Shown here piece by piece: positions 1-10,478 of a stretch of 64,000 nucleotides of DNA (within the stretch, counting starts at the first letter, position 1; every line of letters starts with the position of its first letter). The stretch is from positions 372,001 to 436,000 of the forward strand of contig JAVHJL010000004.1 of the NCBI GenBank assembly GCA_036971715.1, given 5' to 3'. The stretch comes from Arthrobotrys musiformis (Eukaryota > Ascomycota > Orbiliomycetes > Orbiliales > Orbiliaceae). The notes below the pieces were generated by a model, which had not been told where the DNA came from, made no database searches, and saw only the letters and a list, made by a program, of their open reading frames with translations. The position numbers were made by a program, and so were the translations under genes.

Positions 1-360
1 TTAGAGGCAGGCCACAGCTGCTTCGGATGCCCGGCTCTGAATGGTAGAAATTCAGGGTTAAGGAACGGTGTAGAACTGAATATGCTATGGTGCGTGTTAT
101 GGAGGAACATTCAGCTATGGTTTTTAGTTCCTCTTTGTCGAGCTAGAAAGATTGAATCAAGCGTGAGTGTTAGTATAATAATCAAGCAAGCAGCTTCATA
201 GGAAGACCAAGGACTCTTTGGAAAGTGAATTATATATTAACAAGGGACATCCTCGTATACTTAAAAACCTGAAGATTCTTTCGACAATTTCGGGAGGCAG
301 GTCGAGAAGCTTAAAAAGCTTTCGCGGAGGAGCAAGTGCTAATTCGCTTCTACTCTCCAT
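1..360 (-). CDS. F-box protein, N-terminal part (runs off left edge)
   Basis: On the minus strand an ATG at 360 opens a frame with an F-box signature, LLDLPPEIVERIF, within the first 35 residues. A second coding stretch starts after the acceptor TTTCTAG at 144-143 (first base 142) and reads LDKEELKTIAECSSITRTIA onward to the window edge. This is the usual second half of a fungal F-box, and the layout matches the F-box genes at 1619-3684 and 8356-10478. F-box proteins normally bind Skp1 and recruit substrates to SCF ubiquitin ligases. The splice donor is a problem: the only good GT (GTATAC at 260-255) ends exon 1 in phase 1, while exon 2 needs phase 0. The gene may be mutated, or use a donor I do not recognise. 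The C-terminal substrate-binding part lies outside the window. Confidence 0.6.
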
Positions 361-1618
361 TTTGATAAGGATTGATGAAACCGCGAGCCAAGGCTTTGGA
401 ATTATTGAAGAAGAGGACCAAATATTGACAGAAGGGCTTTGACTGAAAGAGAATTTGAGATTATGGGATGAATGAAGGTGCGTTCAAACTTCAGATCAAT
501 TGGGAATTGATATGAGCGTGTTAGATTGAGATGCAGCTATTGGAAGGAAGGAGGAGAGAGAGAGGAGAGAAGAAAGAAATGAAGGGAGGGGTGGGGAGCT
601 TTATATAGGGATTGAAAGAGGGCACCGCTCGCGGGTCGAGGGAAATCATTTCTGTCAAAGAGTCCCAGATTAGCCTTCACGAGGGAAACTATGGAGTGTA
701 AGGGCCTTTGGAGCGGTAGGGGCGTGTCGCCAAACCGCACGCTCTAAATATATATTTTGCTAGTGATATTAAATGTCGTCAAATGTAATGTAAAGAGCCC
801 TCAAGCTAAGCCAAGGATACCGAAGATATGATATCGAAAAATCACGGTGCGTGCGTGCGTGCATATTCGGAATCGGGTGTATGCTCATGGGTCGACGATG
901 ACCTCTCAATCCACAAGTGCATTTAGGAAGGGAGTGCGGATCCCGAGGGATATATATATATGTACTACTCCGTTTCTAATATTTCCCATAAAACGATAAT
1001 ATAAATCAACCTTGTATTTACCATTGCGCCGGTGTCTATACGAGGAAAATTTGCTGTAGATGTTATCGTAGAAGCTAGATCTACAGATATATCTATAGAA
1101 GGTCGTGTTTGAACAATTGTGATCAGATATTTACATTTATATGTTGCTAGTAAATTCGAGCTATAAATTTAAAGTAAATATTTCATTCATTCTCCGAGCT
1201 AAGGTGTTCAATTGGAAATTCAAAATCGGAGAGTTGTTTTGATCAATTGAAGGAAATCGAACTTCAGATAATACATCAACGTCTTTTCATTTTGTATAAA
1301 ATTGAAGCGGGCTTTAATTTTAGATCATCACGGGCCTCGGTGCTCTATCCTAACTATAATTAATGTCGCTCCATGGACTCGAGCTCGAGACCAATCCCGA
1401 GGGGTACATGGATACACTCGACCACATCAACAACGCATAAAATGCAACAATTTGTCCCACCTCACCGCATTCGCGTCAAAGCTTGGACCAGGCCGCTAGT
1501 CTAGCTATAGGAGCTAGGAGTCTACCCAGGCCGCCTCTGTGAATGTCCACATTTCGGGTTCGCGGATATCGTAACTGGACGTTATAGTTACCTTACCTTT
1601 GAGAAATTAGTAGCGCGC
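361..1618. other. Intergenic region, AT-rich
   Basis: No supported gene. It holds the presumed promoter and leader of the left-edge F-box gene (purine-rich run 538-600 on the plus strand) and a short GTGC repeat near 850-862. Beyond about 950 it is AT-rich DNA with only short accidental open frames. Confidence 0.5.
600..607 (-). promoter_or_regulatory. TATA-like element upstream of the left-edge F-box gene
   Basis: The minus strand reads CTATATAAAG here, a TATA-box-like sequence about 240 bp upstream of the F-box ATG at 360. This is an assignment by sequence and distance only. Confidence 0.3.
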
Positions 1619-3684
1619 TTATATATGCATCATGTTGATATTGTTGACGTCAGCTTCACCAAAAATGTAGTCCTGATCATCATCACCCCAGGCCCCTTCC
1701 GGTGTCGGCAAACCGCCTAGAGTAAGATACGATGAACATCCAGCCTTCCGACACCACCCCAAGGCATCCATCCTAGACCTCAGCATTCGGATTTTCCCAG
1801 CTTCAACCCCAAAGCACAGAGGATATCCTAACGCTGCCATATCATGGTCGCAGCTGCCTTCATTGTATCTCTCGTCCACGACAATAAGCCTTAGTTCAGG
1901 TGGGCGGTTATAGGTTGAGTTCGAATACTGATCAAGGCGTGCTATATACTCCCCAATTTTGGGAATGCAACCTAAATTCCGTTCCGGGCGTCTTCCAAAA
2001 TTGTTACTATTCCAATCAAGGAGGCGGAGAACCCTTATGAAAGGGAGGAGTGGCACCTAAACAATTTAAGTTTTTGCCTATTAGAAACCGAGATTCGGTA
2101 AATTTTAATTTTAACTAGTGAGCTTTTTTAGGCGACGACTTTGGACATACCTCTGCCCACCCTGGATGTGGAATCGCAAGTTCCTCAAGGAGCGGCCAGT
2201 TGTTTTGTATCAGAGAGATATGATTTTGTGAATCTTGATAGTCAAACAGCTTCGAGAGAGCTTCACATTCAGTTGGGTCGCAGTCGGCGGGTACACAACT
2301 CAGCCAAAACCTTTTAAGATTTTGTGGCGGCACGGGGATTAGGAATGTGTGGTTGCTATAACTGTGTGTACCAGTTGCTATTTGTAAGGTGTGAAGCGAT
2401 GAAACCCACGTCGACGTGGTCTGTAGTTCGGAGCCAAGTGGTGTTTGTGAGTTCGAACTATCACACTGACTCAATTGCAGAGATCCTATGTTTTCCGACC
2501 CAGTTTCGACGAGCCGCCGGATAAATCTATAAGGATCTCCTGGGCTCGAAACCCTCACAGTCTCCAACCGACGACAGCCAGAAATTAGTTGTCCTAGGAA
2601 ACGTATGAACTTTGCGAACTGCCGGCCGTGAAAGATATATAACCGCTCCAGTGATGGGAGAATAATCTCATGAAACCCGAACTTAGACTCAGGGCTTGGA
2701 CGGTCCCATGCGCGAAAGTATTCTGATTGCGGGCCAAAGTTTTCACTAGTATCTTCCCAGGTAGGAAGACGGGTGGTAGTATTGTGCTGTATGTCCCCAA
2801 GTTTCAGTGTCCTTAGAGTTGAAGCGTTTTGGTGAATGATCTGAAGCGCAATTAGCCCGGCTGTTTGCAAAATCTCGCCTACAGCGAAATATGTGAGCCT
2901 TAATGGCTGAGTAAAAAACGACGGTGCCAATTGGTGTGGATCGTAGAGCTCCCTCAGGGCCCCTAGGTCATTGATTTCCAGCGCGTTGAGATTCCTCTGT
3001 CGCTCGAGAATAATAGCCAGGGTACGAGATGAAATGTGGTTCTCGAGCCTATAAAATGCAAGTCCAGCGGTTATAATTTAACTCAGGACTGTTTAGGGAG
3101 GTATGTAGCGCTAGAATCGATAGCTAGCTCTGACGTTGGCGATTTAAGGCCGGGTCATAGGACTGAGCTCTCCGATACTAAAACCAAATACGATGACTTA
3201 CTTTATCTTCCTCAGTTGTCCATCCTCAAATCGTTTTATTACGAGCCTCAACAGCATATCGTCCATATCAGAAACGCAACCTCTCAAGCTTCGCGGTTCA
3301 GGGTACCCCAGCCTCAACACATAGAACTTTTTAAAGCGGCTTATTGTAGAGGCTGGGATATCCATTATTGTCTCCAAACTCGAGGGTGAAATTATATAAT
3401 CTCTACGCTCGGCAAAGTAGACGCAAAGGCTACGGTATAGGATTGGAATCACAACCTTGAACATTGTGGAGTTGCAACAAGCTAAGTTCCTAAGATCTGA
3501 CGCAAGAAGCTTTGGGATCGATTAACAATGTATCAAGAAAGGCATGGGCTTGCTTATGTGAAAAAGCACGTGTTTAATTCATGGTACATAGGGCTATTGT
3601 CAGGGGCTTCGAACATACATGTGGGAATATCCTCTGAATAACCTCCACGGGCAGGTCCAGGAGTCGTCGACGGTTAGGAGTCAT
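1619..3684 (-). CDS. F-box protein with LRR-like body
   Basis: Four-exon model: 3684-3619, 3509-3202, 3048-2151, 2056-1619, with introns flanked by GTATGT, GTAAGT and GTATGT donors and AG acceptors. All phases agree, giving 569 residues. Residues 8-40 form the F-box: LLDLPVEVIQRIFPH in exon 1 and LLASDLRNLACCNSTMFK in exon 2. Joining the exons gives a canonical F-box helix series. The body has regularly spaced leucine-rich stretches resembling degenerate LRRs seen in many fungal F-box proteins, and the last exon starts PLLPFIRVLRLLDWNS. The expected role is substrate adaptor of an SCF ubiquitin ligase, substrate unknown. Exon number, intron positions and C-terminal motifs match the gene at 8356-10478, so the two are paralogues. 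Confidence 0.8.
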
Positions 3685-4910
3685 TCTTGGCAACTTGTGC
3701 AACGTAGATATCGATGCCGATGCGTCTAGAAATAGAATTTGTGGCTAGATAGTACGTCTCTACTTCTGCAAAATGGATAGAGTGAAGGTAAGGAAGCAAA
3801 AAAACATCGATGCATCCACTATAAATCCACCTAGTAAATCTTCACACTGGTTACCTCCGCAGTTGCATATTCGCCCTTTTGGTTGGCTTCCTTGGCATGA
3901 TACGCGGCGCAAAATTGCTGGGGGCTTTACCTTGTTTGCTCGTGTTATCCAAAATGTGGTGTTTCTTGATCGAGAGATCTCGAGAAGAGTGACTCACAGG
4001 CCAATTTCCGGCTTCAAATTGTATATTCAAGGCTTTCCTCTGGAACGAGAATCGGCTGTCCACCTTTTGGTTCTCAAATTGGAGTCAAGTAGCCCTGTCT
4101 GCGACTGGCTAGGCCAAAATACTGGCATAGACCCAGAGCCCTTACATTAATATTGCATGGTTTGCATGGGAGCACTTGGTCTCGTTCCCAGTCGTCAAGG
4201 CGCTTTAAAGGAATATCTTACTTTGGGAGCACTGCAATGCTGTGACGAAGGTACTCAACCGATTGATACCCATCATATACAAACATTAAATGCTATACTA
4301 TGGCCGAGGAGGTTGACATCAACAGCCAAAACAATATTAATACAGAGGGCTAGAACGTTCGAACCTTGAGACATAGTCTCAGATTCGTGGGCACGTAATT
4401 ATATAATGAATTTGGCCAAGGGGGCTGGCACATGCACGCAAAATTGCCCATGGATTTCAACGTATCGGAATTCGAGGCTAATATCAGCCCCTGATGCTTT
4501 GAAAAAGCTTGTGTAACATCCGCTAGGCAGGATGTAAATTTATAAACAGGCTACCCCCACGTATAATTCGAAGGGTGACTAGAAGGCTGGGGAACATGTT
4601 AGTAACTAAACTGGCCTAATCTTCGCTGCATATGGAGTGACCCATCACGAAGCAATACCTAGATAGCTATATATCTGATGCCTTATAATTATCTTGAAGC
4701 TCCAACTTCGTGATTATAATCAGCACACCTGGATGGTTAAACATCATTATTTCGGCCATGAATTTACATAAATATACCTCAGTGCGTTTTTGGGAAGCCC
4801 CGGGCCCGTTGAAAATTATTTCGATAGAGTATGCTCTCTAGGAAGTAGCTTATCGCAAGGCCCGATTCTACCAATTTATCTTCTTGAAATAGTAAAAAAC
4901 AAAACGCCCC

Positions 4911-4942
4911 TTCATTAAGTTGGCCGCCTGGCATCGAGGCTA
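4911..4942 (+). repeat. Direct repeat copy 1 (pairs with 5020-5051)
   Basis: This 32-nt unit, containing GCCGCCTGGCATCGAGGCTA, recurs 109 bp downstream with two mismatches. Its origin is unknown. The spacing suggests a local tandem duplication remnant. Confidence 0.7.
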
Positions 4943-5019
4943 AAACGCCCCGAGGACCTATAAATACGGCGTTTGCTGGCCATAGCTTGAATTCTTTACA
5001 TTTCAATTGCGATCGGCCT

Positions 5020-5051
5020 TTCATGAAGTTAGCCGCCTGGCATCGAGGCTA
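5020..5051 (+). repeat. Direct repeat copy 2 (pairs with 4911-4942)
   Basis: Second copy of the 32-nt unit, also containing GCCGCCTGGCATCGAGGCTA. No open frame or mobile-element ends are associated with it. Confidence 0.7.
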
Positions 5052-5917
5052 GGTCAGCCTGGCACGCCCTCACTTCAAGGTTGAAGGCTACGCAAACAAC
5101 AAAGAAACCGAACACTGGTTTAATTGGCAGATATTTACCTCAACTCTTTTGTGCAACTGTTTCATGAATTCGAATTCAGACAGCCGTCCTTGTTTTCTTG
5201 AAGTGTGGCTCGCCAGGCCGTAGACCGGAACATCGGCTTCCAGCCTAGGAGCCTTGTGTACATGTAACAGTAGGTAGGGATTGGGATTGCATGCGAGACC
5301 ATATATGCATATATAGCCATAACTTTCATACATGATTCAACAGTCTGGAGGTCATGCTCTCCCCGCATGATTCAAGGCTCAGCTAATTCAGCTCAAATAT
5401 AACAATTGATAGCCCGAGAACGCCGAGTGTCTTCACACATCGAGATACAACTTTGGCGCCCTAATTTTTTCACGTTCTCGAGGTTTGCTTGCTTGGCATG
5501 CAATGCAAGGCAAGTCGAATCAAAATCGATAGCACACGTCCTGATTAATCAAATGTTAAATGCAACCAAGTTAGTGATATTAAATTTATTCGGAAAGAAC
5601 ACAAAGGGACGTTGGAATTTGCACTCGGAAACTTGGGCTGAGGGTGCCTAGGTGCTATAAATTTGTCCACCCCCCGCGGCTTATATTAACTATCATGCCC
5701 TAGTATACTATGATTTCGTCATGAACCAACGCTTCGCAGATCTATTAATATAATATCAAGTCCAGTATACCTTTTGCGAAGGCATTCGGGCATCTTCACT
5801 CCACAACACAGAAGTCGCAGGTTCGCACGGCGCGGTGGGTCGCGGGCTCGACTGATTAACTCCAGGGCTATATAGATATATATTATTGATGTATATATCG
5901 CCGAAAATCTCAGCTCG

Positions 5918-7759
5918 ATGTCGGAATCAGATTCCCCATACACTGTCGACCCCTTCGATAATTTTTGCGCGATTAGCGGGCATCAGAGCAAGTCACGATC
6001 TATTGGTGTCCAATTCTTTGAGGATTGAATGTTAAGCTAATTGATATCTTTTTTGATTTACCTTGGCCTCGACAGCTCTTCTTATCGACAAAAAACTTTA
6101 TGTGACACCAAGGTTCGCTCAAATATATATTTCCCCGGGCGTCAATCGCACAGCTTCGAGTCTGGATACTAGTCAACTCCCTCGGCATAGCTAGGCATCT
6201 TGCTGACTATTGCATCGTATTCATGTATCAATAGGCCCCTGGGTTCGCGTTATAGATCTTTCAACTTCCTTTTCTTTGAACGAAACTAGATCTGTTAGCA
6301 CTGTACTACCAACGAGCATAATTCCCGTCAATATTCCAAACGTTCAGGTTCCGGTGTTCTGGTTCGACGTTTTTTCTTCTTCGATTATCTACGCCCAAGG
6401 AGTCCCTACTGTTGAGGGAGGGGTTATACGTGACTCCTCTCTCCGCTCATTTGGCTTCCGAGGGAAATCCCGGATAGGCAATTACAATACACAAAACCAA
6501 TCTTTTGCGCCATGGGAAGAAACGGACACACCTTTTCCAGGACAAAACGGATTAGCATCCTCTTTCAGGAAAGTATTTGATCCTATCAAAAGGAAAGGAT
6601 ACCTCTATGGCGGGTCAGTTCAGCCTGACGATGGATCCCCACGTACTCCGAACCGTCAGTTATTGACATACGACGCTGCCACGAAGATTTGGACAAATGG
6701 TACTACTGAACCGGGCGTTTTCGATGGATTTGGTACCGCTATACCGTATCGCACTTCTCAGGGTGCGCTCCTGAGCTTAATTTTCGGGGGCAGTTTAAAC
6801 GGCACGCAGCTCGACATGGGAACGATATATATCCACGACACCGAGACAAATATTTGGCATCAGCAGCGTACCAACGGCGCTACACCAAACGGCCGTCTTC
6901 AATTCTGTGCTACCCCCATAACTTCCTCGGACAATAGCAGCATGCAGATTATTGTATATGGCGGGTTTGGTTCTGTATCCTCTAGCGATATAAATTCCCT
7001 TTCGATACCTTCATTCACATGGACAAGACTTGAAGCCTCGTCACCCGAGTTTCTCCCTGGTCCTAGCCTCAGGCTTCAACCCACCTGCAACATCATAAAC
7101 AACCATATCTTGGCGATATTTGGAGGTAGAAACCTTGCTGGCGGAGATACAGCACGGTGCGATTTCAACCAGAGTGCTCTCTTCATGTATAACTTGAACG
7201 AGAGACAATGGCTTCTAGACTATAATTCCAGTGACGAGGCGGCATATGGGGTACCCAAAGATGTCTCTGCTGTCATTGGTGGAAAGTAAGTTCAGTGCCC
7301 TCGTTTTTCCAACCCATACTACTTCCTTTGCTTTCGTCCTTATCCGGATATTATTAACAGAAAATCAATCGACCTAGCGAGCTGGGGGGTGCAACCTTGA
7401 ACGCCCCTCCAGAGGGTTTTGACACTCCAGAACTGGCAGAATTGTTCAGCACTGGAACTTCAACATCTCCTTCGGGCGAACCCGACGCGTCACTACCGTC
7501 ACCTCAGAGTCAAAATTCTTCCAAAACAGGGGCCATAGTGGGTGGTACTCTCGGGGGTATAGTTGCAATCGCTGTTGCCCTTGCTATCATCTTTTGGAGA
7601 AGGAAAAAACCAAAAGCCGCTGAGGATTATCCGCTCTCGTCAGATGGCCTCCCCCGCCGACCTGGAATCGAGGAAATACAATATTCTGGCGTCGAAGAAA
7701 TTTCCCTCCCGATAATGGAAGAACGCCAGCAAGGGTTCCGCTTCCGCCGTAGAAGCTAG
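5918..7759 (+). CDS. Kelch-repeat protein with C-terminal membrane anchor
   Basis: Model: 5918-5987, 6076-6171, 6235-7285, 7378-7759 (532 residues, phases consistent). Intron 1 would be a GC-AG intron: exon 1 stops before GCAAGT and resumes after CTCGACAG, restoring the kelch N-terminal pattern DNFCAISGHQ + TLLIDKKLYV. The body carries kelch-blade motifs: residues such as GYLYGGS, LIFGGSLNG, IIVYGGFGS and LAIFGGRNL, and Trp-containing strands (TKIWTNG, TNIWHQQ). The C-terminal exon has a Ser/Pro/Thr stretch, then a transmembrane helix (GAIVGGTLGGIVAIAVALAI) and a basic cytoplasmic tail. Fungal relatives are type I membrane proteins with a signal peptide, but here no signal peptide is visible, because an in-frame TAG lies just upstream of the ATG at 5918. 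The intron at 6172-6234 has a weak GTCAAC donor. The N-terminus is therefore less certain than the rest. Function unknown. Confidence 0.72.
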
Positions 7760-8355
7760 AGGATATGACCTTAGATAGTAGTCGATCTGGATTGAAGAGA
7801 GATATGGGGATGGTTTCCCAATGGTAGCTACAATTTGGATAATACCACGATGTGATTCAAGATATTGCCGATGACCAAAACCCTTGGCTTTACCCCAAGA
7901 TGAATCCTCCTATAGTAATCATAATAACCCTCGTTGAAATGATAGTAATAGCCTCTACATATCCAGCCTTCGGCCAGGTCTTGTTTATGAGGTAAAGTCC
8001 GAATACGTAAGTTTGGAATATCCTGGATTGATTCCTGAAGCAATATTTGACCTTAGGAAATGATATCCAAGCTGAGAAACATCGCTAATTGCTAAGGGAG
8101 AATATTAGATTGATATCTTCGAGAAAAATAAAGGCTTTAAGCAACAAGGATTTTATCCAATGATATCAATCAATCAAATTTGTAAATCGATGGAATGATA
8201 TAATACCAGGACTTATGGCAAACTTCAGTTAGAATGATAGCGAACGCGAACTCGCAATAACTTTTACCACAAATCGATCCCGACTTCCAGTTCTGTTTCA
8301 TTCGTCTCATGAAGGATATAATAGGGTTCAAACCAAAGAGTCAAAGTCTGCACCC
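7760..8355. other. Intergenic region (convergent 3' ends)
   Basis: Lies between the stop codons of the kelch gene and the F-box gene at 8356. It is AT-rich, presumably 3' UTRs. I see no gene. Confidence 0.5.
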
Positions 8356-10478
8356 TTACAGATCAGGGGAATATTGGTCATCCCAGAACCCCTCTGGAGC
8401 AGGAGGACCGAACTGAAGCAAATAGCTAGAGCAATTGATTTCCTTGCAAACCTTCAAAGCAGTTTCATAATTCTCGCTGAAAACAAGCGGTGAGACCGTT
8501 AAGCCGGTTCCGTCCGCATCTACGAATTCGTCAATGGGGTAAACAACAAAATATAAAGGGCGGAATATAGCTGTCCCAGGGCAACCTTGGCCGGTTTCGG
8601 TATCCACGACTATGATCCTCAGGTTTGGCAGTTTTCCGTAAGCGACCATAGACCAACAGTAAATTAGGTTGACGTAATTTTCGACCCGTGGCAGTAGTAG
8701 CTCGACTGTTTGCTGGTTCTTTTGTTGCTGTGTCCCAGTCTGCCATTGCAGTAGCCGTAGAATCTTGAGGGATCTAAGCATGGGGAGCTAAGGAATTTCA
8801 AAATTACAGCGTTAGCACAGTCAATTCAGCAAAGCGAAATTTATGTCGGGCGTTAAAATACCTCCAGCCAGCCGCCGGCTAAATCGGACTCGGATTTTTT
8901 CCATTGGGGCGCCCCAATCGCGAGCTCCTCTAAGACAGGCCACTTATCTGACGAGAGCGACGTATTCGTAGCGTAATCTAATAATCCTGCCATGGAACGA
9001 CATTTCTTTGGGTCGCAATTTGCAGAGCACTGTAGCCATAACCTTTTGATTGTTGTTCGCCCTAAATATGCTGCCTGGAATTCCCCCTCTTCATGTGTGC
9101 AAACTTGCATCTGCAATGTCTCTAGTGATTTTATCCGCGGTAGCTGATTGTGCACGGGCGACTGGAAAGCGGCATGGTTTCGACGCCGGCAGTTATTGGT
9201 CTGGATGGATTTAATCCCATCTGCTCCCTTTGAAACCAATCTTTGGATCAATACATACGGGTCGGTAAAACATGATATTCTAACGTGGGATAGTTTTGAT
9301 CCGCAATACGCTATATCTTGAAACATGTCCCAGAATCTCTCAGCTGAATGGTCATGTATGATGGAGATTTGCTCAAGGGCTGGAAAGTCAATTCTTGAGA
9401 ACGGTAGATTGGTTTTCGAGCGAGGCCGACGAGCCCACGCGCTCGCAGTCAGCCGGGGTTTTTGAGGGTGCGTCTGGTCGCCTATACGGAGTCTCTTTAA
9501 GGTTGGTGAGTTTTGGTGTAGAATTTTGATAAATGTGACCAAGCATGTCACCCTTTCGTCAATTTCGCAAATTTCCAAAGATTCGAGAGCAAGAGACCCA
9601 GGTATTAATATCTGGTTTGGTATTTTGCACCGATTGCCTCCCGGCCTAAACTCTCCGAGATCCAAGCTTCGGATCTTCTTTTGGCGTTCGCAGATCAACT
9701 TGAACGTATTGTAGGTTGTTTGGTGGTCCAGCCTGCGCGTCTTTATCAGTATCAAGAATCCATAAATCAATAGATCCAGGGCACTAGAAGGCTGAATTTA
9801 TTGAAATGCATGTAGTCTGGATAAGAGCTACAACATGCAAAGCCCAACATTGGTTTCACGCACCTAATACTCTCTAACTGCCCCTCATTGAATCGATTCA
9901 AAATCAATCCTATAGCCTTGTCCGCGGTTTCGGTAAACTCCATTTGTTCCTTTTTGTCCCTTCCGTAAACCCATTGTCTTCGTTTCGGGTTTGGCGCGCT
10001 CGAATCATGGCCCCTTTTCCTTTTGATTGAAAGGCTCTTTGTGTAACCCAGCGGGAATTGTGGTGAGGATATCAAATGACTGATATCAGCAAGTCGCGGT
10101 AGTCCATCAAACTTGACATCCTTTCCGGGCTCAGCGTAGAACAGCCGCGCAGTGCGATACAAAGTCGGAGCCACAATATTCAAGACGGCGGAGCAAGTGA
10201 GAGCCAAGTTCTTTTGGTCTTTGCCAGGTAGCTGATATGTATTTAGAATAGTTAGTTAGTCTGGTTAATCAAATATTGCATTTGAGCTGAGAGATAAAGC
10301 TGATAAGTTCAGTAAATTCATGAATACAGCTGTAAGTATACCGCATCATTCATGATCAAACAGAAGATTTTACAGGGGGTTGCAATATCAAGCTAAACTT
10401 GGTTACAATATGACCTACCCATTGAAATATATTGGTGACGACCTCAAGTGGCATGTCCAGCAGCTCTAATCTAGGCAT
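8356..10478 (-). CDS. F-box protein with LRR-like body (paralogue of 1619-3684)
   Basis: Four exons: 10478-10419, 10231-9864, 9783-8862, 8787-8356, joined by introns with GTAGGT, GTGCGT and GTATTT donors. Phases agree and give 593 residues. The F-box is split between exon 1 (ELLDMPLEVVTNIFQW) and exon 2 (LPGKDQKNLALTCSAVLN), at the same place as in the gene at 1619-3684. Exon 2 includes a basic, NLS-like stretch (KRKRGHDSS, PKRRQW). Exon 3 is leucine-rich with short LRR-like periods, and exon 4 opens with LRSLKILRLLQW, parallel to the paralogue. The likely role is an SCF substrate adaptor, target unknown. The two paralogues align in architecture but are strongly diverged in sequence, as is common in expanded fungal F-box families. 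Confidence 0.8.

Larger units (their letters stand above)
3685..5917. other. Intergenic region between F-box and kelch genes
   Basis: No gene supported. Open frames at 3773-4150 and 4157-4369 lack recognisable domains, splice context or a convincing start. It contains a pair of 32-nt direct repeats (4911-4942, 5020-5051) listed separately. Confidence 0.45.

Noticed and set aside
3773..4369. Two consecutive plus-strand open frames of 125 and 70 codons
   Set aside because: No domain, no splice signals joining them, and a matching open frame on the other strand at 3851-4063.
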